Assembly (NCBI GenBank): GCA_037389465.1
Contig: JAZARR010000204.1
Coordinates: forward strand, 124,001 to 188,000
Direction: 5' to 3'
Source of the DNA: Baylisascaris procyonis
Lineage: Eukaryota > Nematoda > Chromadorea > Rhabditida > Ascarididae
Length of the DNA stretch: 64,000 nucleotides
In this document: positions 1 to 12,235 of the stretch, piece by piece
Layout of the letters: every line of letters begins with the position of its first letter
Numbering within the stretch: the stretch's first letter is position 1
Notes under the pieces: model-generated
The model's input: only the letters and a program-made list of their open reading frames with translations
The model's database searches: none
What the model was told of the DNA's origin: nothing
Position numbers and translations under genes: made by a program

Positions 1-999
1 ATAGCGGAATCCTAATGTGGAGTTAACAGGAACAGCTACAGATTCAACAAAGCGAAACTAATATAGCGGAGAGCATTTGGAAGAGCACCTGAATTGCTTT
101 TACCTGCCTACACGACTGCCATCGAAATTTTCCCATATTCTTCACCATCTCAAAATGTGTCTCAGGCGGATATTATTAGAGGCAACCGTTCATTCATGTG
201 AATTTCACACTGCGATATAGCCAACAGCCATCCATCAGGGGCAGAATGAGGATATAGAAGATTGGTGCATTGGGGCAGCTGTTGTTGAGCTGTCCCCAAC
301 GATTCAAAGATTTTGAAATAAAAAAGTCAGTTTAAACCACTTTCTTCAACAGCTGTCGTAGCACATCTTCGCAACCAGTAATATTTATCCTAACCTATTT
401 CCTAAGCACGTATAAAAGCAGACCGTTTGCAGAGTGCTCCTCATTCGTACTCGCTAAAAGATCGCTAAAAGATAACACATCAGTTTCATCATGTAGTTCG
501 TTCATTTTGGATACTTCTTTCCACCTTCTCTACGATGCTTATTGCGTATTCTAATCGCCTGCTCATTTTTCATTTGCGATACTTTTACAGTTTTTTTTGC
601 TCCCATACAAAAGTTGTAATGTAATATGATAAGAGCAAAAGATTCGATATTAGGATCGTCCTTTCCATCGGAGAGATAGGATGATGCGACTCTTTTGCTA
701 GCTTTTGGCTGCAACTGTCTTGTGGCTCTTTGGTGATTTGTTTGCAGTAATTCAAACTAGAATCTTTGAGATGTAAAGATCTCCGACTTTTTATAGAAAA
801 CCCCTCAATTTCCTTTCTCCTCAATCATTTTGGTTGGATGGGACGTGTTTCAGTCATCCCTTCCTGGGCTTTTTCTCCCTCCCCCTTGGTAAATTTTATT
901 TAAAGAGTGCTCACTGGGTACCGTCCACTTTAATGTTCACTGAAGTATATTAGATAAGGATTGTTGATGTAACATAGGATATCATTTTTAGTTACTTTT

Positions 1000-1240
1000 T
1001 GAGGTGAATGTCTAGTATATATACGGCTGGCTGCTGGTTCGAAGATCGGGATGGATTTTCTTGTAAGTGCGCTATTGAGATTCTTGATTCGGTGCTTGCT
1101 GATTGGTGCTAAGATATGAAGGGGTTTTTCGGTCGCCAATGAGGGTAACTGGATATTCCAGTGTATTGCACAAAACTGATTGCTCCTTTGAAAGAATCTT
1201 TACCACGTAACGTTCATCCGGTCTTTTATACAATCATTGA
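1000..1240 (-). other. Conserved block upstream of copy A, open in one frame
   Basis: This block matches 32240-32480 better than its surroundings do. On the minus strand both arms keep an open reading that includes KPLHILAPISKHRIKNL. A second frame, ending NQQAPNQESQ and a stop, is also shared, but an indel separates it from open sequence upstream in copy A. It could be an exon or relic of a gene transcribed away from the synthetase, or a conserved non-coding block. Confidence 0.3.
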
Positions 1241-1936
1241 AAAGTTTCGAACAAGAATGAATGGAATTAATAAAAGAGGTCCGAAAGATAGGAGGCTGAT
1301 GTTCATTTGAAGCTGAATGAAATATTGAAGCTATGAAAACCTTTCGAAGCTTAAAAGTGACAGCAACTGACAACCATCTTTTCCTATAGCATCTCTGATA
1401 ATCTTCGAATCGTTTAATCTGGTTTCCCCCATTCGATGTTAGCTTCAAACTTCTAATTAATGATAATGTAGCACTTTCAGTTGGGATGTTTTTGCATTAC
1501 GTATATCGTTCTCTCCATTTTAATGCCGCCTAAAAATATGCCCACAACCTTTTTTTTCACTGCTCACGTTTCACTTCAATAGACCAGAAGTCGCCTATGG
1601 GTCTGCAAGGCTTGAGGATATTTTGCTTTTTTGAATAAAACGCCCATGCCTACTTTGCTAACTATAAGTGGTAATCTTGCTTATGAGCTTTTGCTAAACT
1701 ACAATCACCTATCTTGTTATTACCTTCGCAAACACTGTTAAACCATCTCATACAGTACCGATACGGTCCAATATGTGCTACTAAGAAGTTCACCTCTATG
1801 AGGGTTTTAAAGGGTCAAAGACAGGCAGCTGTATAATTCCGTTCTTTGATTAAATGATCATCTGCGGCTTCTCTTGACCACATCTTTGTGTCGGTATTCT
1901 TGCTGAACCAAGATAACAGCTGTTTTTTGTATTTGC

Positions 1937-1938
1937 AG
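1937..1938 (+). promoter_or_regulatory. Probable splice-leader (trans-splice) acceptor of copy A
   Basis: A pyrimidine-rich stretch ending in TTTGCAG lies 12 nt before the chosen ATG. Copy B has TTTCCAG at the matching place (AG at 26770-26769, minus strand), also 12 nt before its ATG. Nematode mRNAs are commonly trans-spliced a few nucleotides upstream of the start. An upstream cis-spliced 5' exon is the alternative. Confidence 0.45.
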
Positions 1939-1950
1939 GACTTATTCGTG

Positions 1951-4900
1951 ATGGGGGTGACAGTTCCGTGGTTTCCATTTGGCTCTTGGCAAGTTTTAGG
2001 ACGTAACTGTTGCCAGCTGTTACGAAAACGTTTACCGCTTATTGAAACATGCAGTGCTTTCCAACCGCTAATTCGAAGGAATCTTCATACACAAGGTCGG
2101 TTGGCAATCTTTTTATGCTTTTATTGGCAGCCGCTGTATCACAATGTTACTAATATATTGCAGTGTTACTTTTGACTAAAATTTTTAATTTTTTTATTCT
2201 GACTAGATAGGTTTTTATCATTAGAGTAGTATCGGAAGAGAAGGTAAAAATTCGTTTTTTTTTTTGTGATATTATTGTAGGAGTGGAAGATCCGAGCGCA
2301 AAAGGGCCTTCATTATTAACTTCCTACAAATATAGAATGGTGCTAAGTTGAGTTCTTCACATAGGTGAAATAACTTAAGATATTTTCGGAGAGATGAAAA
2401 GGAGTAGGAATAGCTATGTGCTAAAAAGCATGATTTAATGACTAACTCATTCGTCGGTGTGCAGTAAAGTAAACATAGAATGACAAGTTTTATCATTCCA
2501 AGTTGAGAGATTTAAATAATTTAAACGCTGGGGCAAATGCCTAAATTGTTGGCAAGTTGACGTAAAGTGACTAACAGAAATCGATCATCGCAAAGAAAAG
2601 ATTTCTTGGCCACTTCGTGGTGGAACTAATATTTCAGACGCCGATGTCTCCAGCTTGCAGTCTTACCGTGAACTTTATGACAACTCGATTCATGAGACGG
2701 ATACCTTTTGGAAGACCGTCGCCGGCCATCTGTTCTTCAAGACCACTTCTAATAAGGTTTTTTTTTTCATTCATAACACCGATTCTCGTTCACTGTATGC
2801 TTTCGTGGATTGTCATTTCGATAAGAGAATTCCTCTGGTTGAACAATTTCTGTTAGATCCTTATGGTGCAAGTAGAGTCCTTAAAATTCTGGATGGGACT
2901 CTGAATGTTTGTTGAGCAGTTTGGAGGGCGCCCAATATAAGTAATTCATTGATTTCTCTAGACGTCAAAGTTTTTTGCCGTAAAAAGTTACCTTTAGCCG
3001 ACCACAGGTTGTGAGACAGACATGACTATGGCTACTAAATGAGATTGGAAATTTGTATTATTTTGGGAAGCGACAGAAAATAAATTCGACGAATATGGAC
3101 TCGAAAGGGATCAGTTGCTTGCTGGTCTACACCGAAAAATGGTTCTCCTGTTCAGTTTTCATTGACGTTCGTGGATTTAAGATATTTCGACCTACATCCA
3201 GAGCAGCGAGCAGTTGAATTGTAGACGGAGTTGAGGAATACCCTTTTCACCTTTAGTTATACCTTTGCGACTCGTACGTTGCTTAAAAGAGCTTCTTTTT
3301 TTTTTGCAGTTTTAACACACATGTTGCATGCATCACGCCATTTTATCTCATCGATAACAACATCTTTGTAGTTTTTATTTATGCTCACAGTGAGCTTCAT
3401 CGCAACTTGTCGTTCGTAACTTACTAATACATTTGCAAGTAATCAATTTCTATCATACGCAGCCTGGTGGGTACTGTATTGTCACGTTTCTCAGGCTCTA
3501 TCAGTCAGTCGAGCTTCGATTTTCAACTTTATTTTATTTTCCGATCCGATGGGAATGAAACCAGAGCATAGGGATATGAACGTAATAATAGCATAAATTC
3601 CCTACCGGGAATGAACATTCGATTATATTTATGGCTGCTCCCTGAGGAAATCACATGCGATCTGGTTGATTATCTAATATTCGACATAAGATTAGTGAGA
3701 GAATTCCCAAAAATATGTTTACTCACGAAAGTAACTATGAATGTTATAGCAGTATACATCAAAATATTAGAAATAATCTAAAGTAACGAACGTTCTGGTC
3801 TAAAAAGAGAATTATTCGAAGCAGGAGTTGTGAGGCTCATTGAATATTTCGATAAAAAATATCGTTGCTTCTTTTGATTGGGAAACTATGTTAGGCTTTG
3901 ATTAGAGACGTTAGGGGTGAATGAAGTATTAAAGTGGTGTAAGGGTAAGGTGGATGTAGATAGCAGTGTTCATTTTATCACGAGAGAGTAAGAGCGTATG
4001 AGTTGTGCTTTCGTTTACAAGCTTGCCAAGCGAGTCGAATCGATCCTCCTTGGGGTTCTGTTCCGTTCTTTTCTTTCCATTTAGGGTGTTCCTCACTTTT
4101 CGTGTGAGCGTTCACCCAAGTTATGTGTGCGTCGATACTCAGTCTTGTGTTTCATATGTTCTCTCCCTCTCTGTTTCTGTCTGTCTCTAGCTCCATCTCT
4201 CTTATCAATAATATGAGATAGCTTCATTCAAGCGTTGTTCGTTTTTTATGGTGACGCAATTGGAAGGATGCTTGTGAGCGTAATAAACTTAATGTGGAAA
4301 TCTTTTGAGCTTCTTTTCTTATAAAGTGATATTTTGTTGTGCACAAATAGAGGACTTCATCGTTTTAAACGTAAGGCATTGAACTTATCAGGGGGTGAAT
4401 TTTTTATGGGCTTGTATGTGTGCATTTGATGGAATTCTTTTGAAGCAGAATAACCTCTTCAGGACCTCTCGAAAATGTCTTTCGTTTCTTGGCACTCTCA
4501 GGCAGGATCATATTTCCAAAGGTTTCATTTATTAGAAGCAATCAAATGTATACACCATCAATAAAAACATGGCAAAGACGAAATTTTAAGTATTTAAATA
4601 TAATATATCGAAGTAAGGCGACATCGACAAGGAACTGAGCGCAAAGACAAGCCTAATGGTCTGATGTAAACAGTGATAAATAAGTGCCGGCTGGTAAATG
4701 CGGCTCTACAGCCGTGACCATTAGAAGCACTTTTTCAGATACAGAATGCAGCAATTTGTGCGTTATGTGATACTTCCGATGCTATTGGTACGGTAATTGA
4801 ACGTTAACTGAATTTCAGGGTCTTGAATGGAATTTCGATCACCGCAAAGGCGATGTATTCGTCCGTTTTATGGATGGTGCACGAACCAACGTCGCATACA

Positions 4901-7900
4901 ATTGCTTAGAACGCAATGTTGCACGTGGTAATTATTGTCAGATTTATATTTCATTGATGTGCTTGTTCGAGTTGGATCTTGTGGCATCTATAATTACATC
5001 GCAGCTCGGTCACCTCAGGGGATGGGCACTTTCTCGATAGCTTCTGAAGCTTCATTTTAAAGTGGGATTCATTTTTAGTAGAAGAATGTTCGAATCACAG
5101 CTATTCTAGTATGATTGGCGATCAGAGAGTTGATGGATTCTTTAGGATATTTGTTTATTCCTATGTTTGATTTTATTTTTTTTTATTCTTGAATGTTTTT
5201 TAAACGTGGGAAATTATTCCCAATGTAGATGAATGACCGAAATGTTGATGCGTGCACCTTCGTATTTCGACGTTTATTCAACTTCGAGGATTCGTTTTGG
5301 TGCAATTTGGGCTGATCAGGACCGGTTTCTATTGTATTATAATGAGGATTGTTTAATGGTGTGTTTAACTTCGGACTTGGTGGCAGGTTATGGATCCCGA
5401 ATTGCATATCTGTGGGAAGGTAACGAACCGAGCGACAGCTCATTTATTACCTATGAAGAACTCCTCGACCGTGTCGTCCGTTTCTCCGCAGTCCTTCGTT
5501 CCCGTGGCGTCCGTAAGGTCCTTTTTTCATTCGATTCTTTGATGAGTTGATTGCCTGACGTGACAAATATACTCAACATAAGGAGTTAATTGCGAATCCA
5601 GCAAGAAAACTCGCCGTTTCTGCAAGCAAGAAATCCCGAAACTTGATCGCTGTCTGCTGGTAACGGATGTCCTTCCGTAACGCATCCTGAATTTCTGCAG
5701 TTGTTGTACTCGAGCCACATGTCGACATATGACTAAGGTCCTACAATTCATAATCGATACAGATGTGGTTTATAAAGAGTTTATTTGTAGGGCGACGTGG
5801 TAGCAATCTACCTGCCGATGATAATTGAGTTGCCGATCGTCATGCTTGCCTGTGCCCGTATCGGTGCTCTGCACTCCGTTGTCTTCGCGGGTTTCAGCGC
5901 TGTTTCGCTCTCCTCCCGACTCCTACAGGCCAAAGCAAAAACTCTCGTCACTTGCGACGGCTTCTTTCGTGGCACGAAATTTGTGCCTCTCAAGTCAGTC
6001 GCTGATAAGGCCGTTGCTGCTTGCGCTGAACAGGTTTGTACAGTTAGTTAGGTATTGTCTCTAAGGGCTGCTCTGCTACACCACATTCCATCTGTTCGCA
6101 TATGGAAGGGATTAATTTCTTGACGTGGTTCTTCTGAAAATCCACTGCAGAGGCGAGAGTGTGAGTTGTCATTAATCCCGAAATTTAAAAATATACTTTC
6201 AACAAAAGTGCAAGGAACTTGTGCCTGTCAAGTCATTCCTGATATAGCCACTGCCGGCTGTTCTAAACAGGTGCGGACGGTGAAGGATCGTGTTGCAAGG
6301 TTTGGTTATCTCCAGATCCGGCCTACTGGCGTTTAGGAGGTAGGTAGAAGAAAGGAGGATTAAGGGAATAGGAAAGCAAGGGCCCGATCCTTCAATGTTT
6401 TTCTCTACTTAGGAAAGTGCCGAAACATTTTTTTTCCATTTTTCGAATTCTTTATTTTCCTCTCATTTTTTATTGAATCAAGATTCCTTCCTCTTATTTG
6501 GGAACATATAGTATGATAGACGCCTTTATAAGCATCTACCTCATAAAAATAGCCGCTAAGAAATTTGTGGACACGTTTCTGAAATATTTCTTAATGGTAA
6601 ATTATTGGCGAAGTAACTCGCAGAGATAGGTTCGTGTTGATTTTTTAAAGATGTGCCGCCGGTAATGCCAATAAAAGTTTCTGTTGAAGGGCGTGCCGGT
6701 AAACTCAGTGATCGTTGTACGTCATTTGAACCGCGTCCATCACGCGGATGGCGTGTCTATTCCTGAGGTGAACCAACTTTCTATTCTTTCTCATGTGGGT
6801 GACACTATGCTCATCTAGATGTGAAAAAACGTTACAGAAGAGGGGGATGACTTTTGCAAGTACTATGGGAAGAGCTTGAAGATTGTATCTGAAGCTAAGC
6901 ACCTCGGCTCTTTTTTTTGAACTTCTTAAATAATTTTTCTTTGAGTAATCAAAGTTGGGCTACTTTCTTAGGGTTTTGTGTGGCGATACCACTAAGTGCA
7001 AAGTAAACGCCTTCTAAAGAGGATGTGTTTAAGATAGATGGGCGGTAATATATCTGATAGTCTAACCAAAGAAACTTCGATGTTTTTTGTACTGAAAAGT
7101 TTTTATCGGGTTGTATTCTTGTATATCCTTTTCAAAAATACAAACCACCAATGATATTCTCTCATTTTGTGCAATTGTCATCACGAGCATGGTGACTCCG
7201 AGTGATTTTCTACTTTAATCGTCCTATTCCACTTTCTCCTCGTTTTTTTTTTTTTATTTGCAGTCGAGAGCTGTTCATTATCAACTCGCTATTTATTTGT
7301 TTTTCCTAATGCTTGCAATTCCTCCCCTTTCTTACAGTTGCTAGTAAAGCAAATGTCTTTTGGCCAGATTGAGCAATGGTGCACAGGACAAATAATAAGG
7401 TACTGTACGGTTGGTTGCCCTACAATATCTGAGGGCATAGTGTGGTGGAGGGAGTAGTGAGCAGCAATGTTATCTCTTTTTAATTGAGCAGCAATGTTAT
7501 CTGATTCGAATATTAATTAAAGGTCTTTTAAAATATCATTTTTAAAGGAGATTCAGTGAACAGCATAAAGTGGCCTTGAAGATTCTTTTAGGGAAGCAGC
7601 AGGCTAAGCCGAGTACTGTGAATCTGCTAGGTTTGCAGCAGCTTAACAAAATAACATAGTTTGAATGCTGTTGCTTTCGATTTCATCGATAAACGCTTAC
7701 TTCAGTTCGAATATCACAAGGATAAAGACATTTTCTATGATGAGGAGATGGAGCGCATCAAAGGAGTGGAGTCACCGGTGGAATGGACGGAAGCCGAGGA
7801 TCCCCTTTTCATTCTTTATACATCCGGTTCGACTGGCAAGCCCAAGGGTGTGGTACACACAACAGCGGGATACATGACTTACGCATACGCCACAACTCAA

Positions 7901-10900
7901 TTTGTATTTGATACTCATCCTGATCGGGACATTTACTGGTTCGTTTCTACTTTCTATCGTTAAGTGAAGTGAGGATCCGGATTCTTAATCGACAAGAAGT
8001 GTTCAACAGTGTCGTTTACAAGTCATTTAATGTAGTGGAGTGAAGGCAAACAGCGGTGGTGGCGTAGCAGTGGATGTGTTATAGATCGACTTCCGAAGTC
8101 AGTGCCTCGTGAGTTTACATTTTTTTTGAAGGATTCTATGTGAAGTATCAGTGCAATTCTTTGACTGCAACAGAACTTTGTTCCGATCGAAATGATGGAT
8201 AATTTTATATACCTGCGGGTTTACAGTATGACATAACTTGCAGGTGCACGGCGGACTGCGGTTGGATCACAGGCCACTCTTATCTCGTATATGGACCTCT
8301 GCTTAACGGTCTAACGTCTGTGATCTTCGAAGGAATCCCCACTTATCCATCACCTTCTCGTATGTGGCAGATTGTCGACAAGTACAAGGTCCGTTTCTTT
8401 CCCCTAGTCTTCGTGGTTTTTCATGGAGTCGGCAACATTTTCGTAGTTTTTGGTGGCAGCTAAGTAATAAGTAACAGTAGAATGAAGGGGAAAATTATAT
8501 GCCATCCTTTTCTATGAAATTTACGGTGAATAATAATAAATTTATCGCACTAAACTCAAAGTTGACAGCATAAAACGCAAACCTTTTCTCGTTATTTAGG
8601 TAACAACCCTTTACACTGCGCCAACCGCGATTCGTTCGTTGATGTCATTTGGCGATGATCATATTTTGGGTACTGATCGCGCGTCACTGAGAATTCTTGG
8701 ATCGGTCGGCGAGCCAATCAATCCGGAAGCATGGCGCTGGTTCCACAATGTGCAGTTTCCTCTTTGTTTACTTCTTATTACTCGTAATACGGTAGGCCTT
8801 GATATATCTATGCTTTAATGGCCAACGTCTTCTTGACAGAGACGGCCATGGTTCCATCGGTTGATAGAATTGTTTCATGAGGCAGTTGAGAGACTCAGAC
8901 ATCGAGTCTTGGCTTTACATGTCTCAGATGTTTAGAGAATGTTTACTCGGTGTATTGATCAGGAGCGGGATATTCTTTCATTGTCAGATTCACTTGAAGT
9001 GAAAGAGGGGGACCAAAGAGAGGAATTGAGGTTATGTCGGGGAAAGACTATGAATTGTTACAGTTAAGGTTATGTTAAATTATGTTAATGCTGCTGTCAA
9101 GGTTTCGTTAAACAATGCTGTTGCCGGATGCATGTTGTTACAGGTAGCAAGGGGGAAAGATTGTGAAGTTGTGGACACATACTGGCAGACGGAAACAGGA
9201 GGACACGTCATCGCGCCTCTGCCAGGTGCGACGCCGACCAAGCCAGGCAGTGCAACGTTGCCATTCTTTGGTATCGTGCCGGCTCTTGTCGACGCATACG
9301 GTCATGAAATAGAAGGACCCGGCGAAGGCAGCCTTGTTAGTTCTATTTTTTAGTCGACTTGTCATCACTGAACCACATATGTTCACGTTTTTGGAAATCA
9401 TTGCGTGTTCATGTGGCTCTGGGGTCAATGTTGATCATTCATGCTGGCTATAAAGGAAGTTTACGTGCTGCTTGGGCAACGAAAAGCTTTAAAACACATG
9501 GTCTAGAGATTTGTTTGCAATTCGACTATATCAGTAATGAAGACAAATAAACGCCATCCAGAGAAGTCCCTTTTGTTAAATGCAGATACTTCTAATAATG
9601 ACTAAACGCCGATCGTAGGACCGCGATCGCTGCATTGAAGATTTGATTCATTCACTGCATTTTATGTTTATATCACATGATGTTTAGCGACAGTCATATT
9701 AAATATGAATGCAACACTTCTTCTTCGTTTTTTGGGGAAAAGCTTTAGTTAAGAGCGAAGGTTATTCGCATATTTCAGTGCATCAAGCGTGCGTGGCCAG
9801 GTATCTGCCGAACAGTGTTCGGTGACCACGCGCGTTACATATCCACCTATTTCTCCCCATTCCCGGGATACTTTTTTACCGGTGATGGTGCACGTCGCGA
9901 TGACGATGGTTATATCTGGATTACTGGTTAGTTCCAACCACATTAATTAGTCGGGGCCTCAATTGAATCGCTTGTTTTGAATTGCTGGAGAATATATTTG
10001 GTTTTTTATTTCAAAGCACAGAGAATACTAATGATGAAAAGGACATCTCTAAGCGGATCTGGATTGTTTCGTTTCTAGATTATTGCTGTGTTGCTTTAAG
10101 TCGATCAATCTAGTGTGACTGGTTTCTCGTCGATGATTATTTGTTTCTGCAAGTTCTATGAATTCAGGGGGGAGGCATTCGGAAGTCGATCTGAGTGACG
10201 GATATCGTCTCGAATTTGCAGGAACCGATTCGTAGTCAGTTGTTAGATAGCTGCTCCAAAACATTAACTGACTATGAGATAGACACAATCCTTGCTGCAC
10301 TAAAACCCCTGATTGAAACTAGCATTCCTTTGTATTATGTGAATTGGAGCTTGAAATAACGATATTGCAGGTCGTGTTGACGATCTAATGAACGTTTCGG
10401 GCCATCTTCTGTCGACAGTAGAAATCGAATCGGCGCTCCTTTCTGATACGGATGTCGTCGAAGCGGCCGTCGTTGCAGCACCTCATGACATCAAAGGATG
10501 CTACCCCTATGCGTTCGTCTCACTTAAGCATGTTAGTTTGTTTTTTGTTTTTTTTCCAGTACGTTTCCCAACCCAGTCTTTGAGAAAGAACTATGTTGAT
10601 GATAGTGTGACTTCCCAGCTATGAACTTCACTAACTATGGGTTCCAAGGTTGTCTGAGAGGGTTTTGTTCAAATTGTCAGATGGCATAGAACTAAGTGTA
10701 CAGTATGGCTCGCCGTCTTATTCTTCGTCCACGATGACCAATGGGATGACGTTCTTTCTTGGGAATGCGAGAACAATAATAGGGAACTAGTTTGTTATCG
10801 AATTAAGTAGAAGTGGCCGAGCCAGTTTAACTGTATCGCTTTCTTAGACAATGAGGCCTTCTTCTGGTTGCTTATCAGTTATGCACCGTCAGAGTGAGAA

Positions 10901-12235
10901 TAGCTGTTGGGGCAATTATTGCAGTAAACTTGTTATCCTCATCGCTACCTTTTGTGGATTGATAGCATTGTTTCATTATCTCCGTTCATATCTTCGATGT
11001 TTTATAGGTGTAACATGTTACTGCTCATTGAGTTACACATTAAAGTTTGATACCATGATGGCACCCAGAAATCACATGACTTCTTTGTTAATGACATGCT
11101 AGTACTAAAGGTTGCGTCGTGCAGGTTGTTCGATCTGAAAGAAGGAATGGTGCCGATACCTTCTTATCCATCACTCTTTCATATTTCTAGGAGACCCTCA
11201 TAAAGGTTGCAGCGATATCACGGCCTTTGGTCTTTCGTTTTGTTGTCATCGTTCGAAGAACCGATCGTTCATTCATTCTTTCATATAATCGGTTCTAGGG
11301 TTTGCACTTAACTGAACAGAAAGTCAATGAGCTCAAACAGGAGGTACGTCACCATATTGGCCCAATCGCTGTTCCAGATGTTATCCAAGAAGCACCAGCA
11401 CTGCCAAAGACAAGATCTGGTGAGCTTGTTCGGTTGTGGGCAGTGGAAATGTGAAAGTTTACGATTTAACTGCATGTATAAAATAGAACTCATATTGAAA
11501 TTATCGTCCGAAGGAGCTGTTTGGTGAATGTGTTGGTGTATACGGGTTTCTCGATGGGTGATGCTTTGCGCTGTTCTTGATTATTATATTTCTCAGTAAC
11601 AGCGGTCTGTTATTCCTGTGGAATCGAAACCTATTTCCGTCATTCATCATTATGAGGCAAGAGGAAATAGGCTAAGTGACACTGTGACTCTTTGAATACG
11701 CATCGGATATTTTTGACTCTGTGAACATCCCTCACATCGAACAATCTTTGCACGTTCTGGAATGTTAGCTGGATTGATAGTTGCTCGCTGTAACTACCGA
11801 GCGACCGTTCAAGAATGCAAACGAGATCACCTTTTCTAGTAGGCATCCTAGATCTCGATTATCCGAACATGGTCTTTCAGAAAATGTTAGAGACAGGGAG
11901 AGAAAGTGGGAGAGTAATCTGCTGTTTATGTGGCCTGCTAGAAGGTGGAGTCCTCACCACTCGAATCCTTCTTCCCGATCCCATCAGCCACTAGATATTG
12001 CAAACTTGGGCCATAAGTGAATGTGTGGTGAACTTTTTTGTCGTGGGATGATATAAACGTTTATTCCTAAGTCGTTGAAAAAAATGGACCATCTGCAGGT
12101 AAAATAACGCGCCGCATTTTGCGCAAAATAGCCGAAGGTGACGAAAAAGCAGATTTGGGTGATACGACAGCTCTTGTTGATGAGTCGATAATCGGGCGTC
12201 TCTGGATCGGACGTCGTGCGATGCGCGCTAGATAA
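1951..12235 (+). CDS. acs-19: Acetyl-CoA synthetase, copy A (14 exons, complete, 703 aa)
   Basis: Acetate:CoA ligase, which makes acetyl-CoA from acetate, ATP and CoA through acetyl-AMP. Exons I could join in frame: 1951-2095, 2638-2756, 4819-4927, 5387-5517, 5791-6033, 6690-6767, 7706-7938, 8244-8388, 8600-8749, 9144-9335, 9779-9926, 10371-10531, 11299-11419 and 12099-12235, totalling 2112 nt. Visible motifs are the P-loop [11 protein letters not shown] (about 313-323), YWQTETGGH (about 464-472; its Trp sets acetate specificity in the family), [11 protein letters not shown] (about 550-560), [11 protein letters not shown] (566-576) and PKTRSGK with the catalytic Lys at about 660, split over the last two exons. 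Residues 1-48 are Arg/Leu-rich with no acidic residue except one Glu, resembling a mitochondrial presequence (inference). The start was chosen because copy B keeps the same ATG, the same exon length and the same phase-1 donor. The exon 9 donor (AAT|gtgcag) is weak. The symbol is the nematode family member I believe is closest; the family call is firm, the exact orthology is not. Confidence 0.93.
3285..5815 (+). repeat. Near-identical tract shared with 23008-25545 (probable gene conversion)
   Basis: Inside this tract copy A and the reverse complement of copy B differ only at scattered single bases, introns included. Immediately left of about 3285 and right of about 5815 (inside exon 5) differences become frequent. 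The tract includes most of intron 2, exon 3, intron 3, exon 4, intron 4 and the start of exon 5, so exons 3 and 4 encode identical protein in both copies. Boundaries are by eye and good to a few tens of bases. Confidence 0.85.
6212..6270 (+). pseudogene. Decayed duplicate of the 3' part of exon 5, inside intron 5 of copy A
   Basis: The stretch ending in TCTAAACAG|gtgcgg resembles the last 60 bases of exon 5, more closely that of copy B (CTTGTTCCTGTCAAGTCA...TCTAAACAG) than the working exon 5 of copy A just upstream. The similarity to copy B continues past the donor into the intron to about 6365 (GGCGTTTAGGAGGTAGGT in both). The relic is frameshifted and hits a TAG, so it cannot replace the real exon. 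Confidence 0.7.
9650..10395 (+). repeat. Second high-similarity tract shared with 18345-19095
   Basis: This covers the end of intron 10, exon 11, all of intron 11 (444 bp in both copies) and the start of exon 12. Identity is clearly higher than in neighbouring introns but lower than in the 3285-5815 tract. Differences become common again within exon 12, after the LMNVSGH codons. It may be an older conversion event. Confidence 0.65.

Larger units (their letters stand above)
1..12235 (+). repeat. Left arm of a large inverted duplication
   Basis: The whole stretch can be followed, in reverse complement, through 16658-33430. Anchors seen: bases 150-230 match about 33220-33290, 1000-1240 match about 32240-32480, 1655-1950 match about 26760-27050, and all 14 exons of the synthetase match. 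The homology stops at the stop codons; sequences just beyond 12235 and below 16658 do not align by eye. The left end is cut by the window, so the true arm is longer. Confidence 0.9.

Noticed and set aside
5233..5550. 105-residue ORF (and its twin at 23273-23590) as a small gene
   Set aside because: It is exon 4 of the synthetase extended into both introns. The identity between arms is due to the conversion tract.
5527..5751. Minus-strand ORF identical to the one at 23072-23296, apparently conserved
   Set aside because: It lies in intron 4 inside the near-identical tract, so its perfect conservation reflects conversion, not coding constraint.
10371..10531. Apparent loss of Arg in the SGHR motif of the synthetase (SGHL here)
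   Set aside because: Both copies have SGHLLST. To my knowledge animal enzymes, including human ACSS2, also read SGHLLSTAE, so this is normal for the family.
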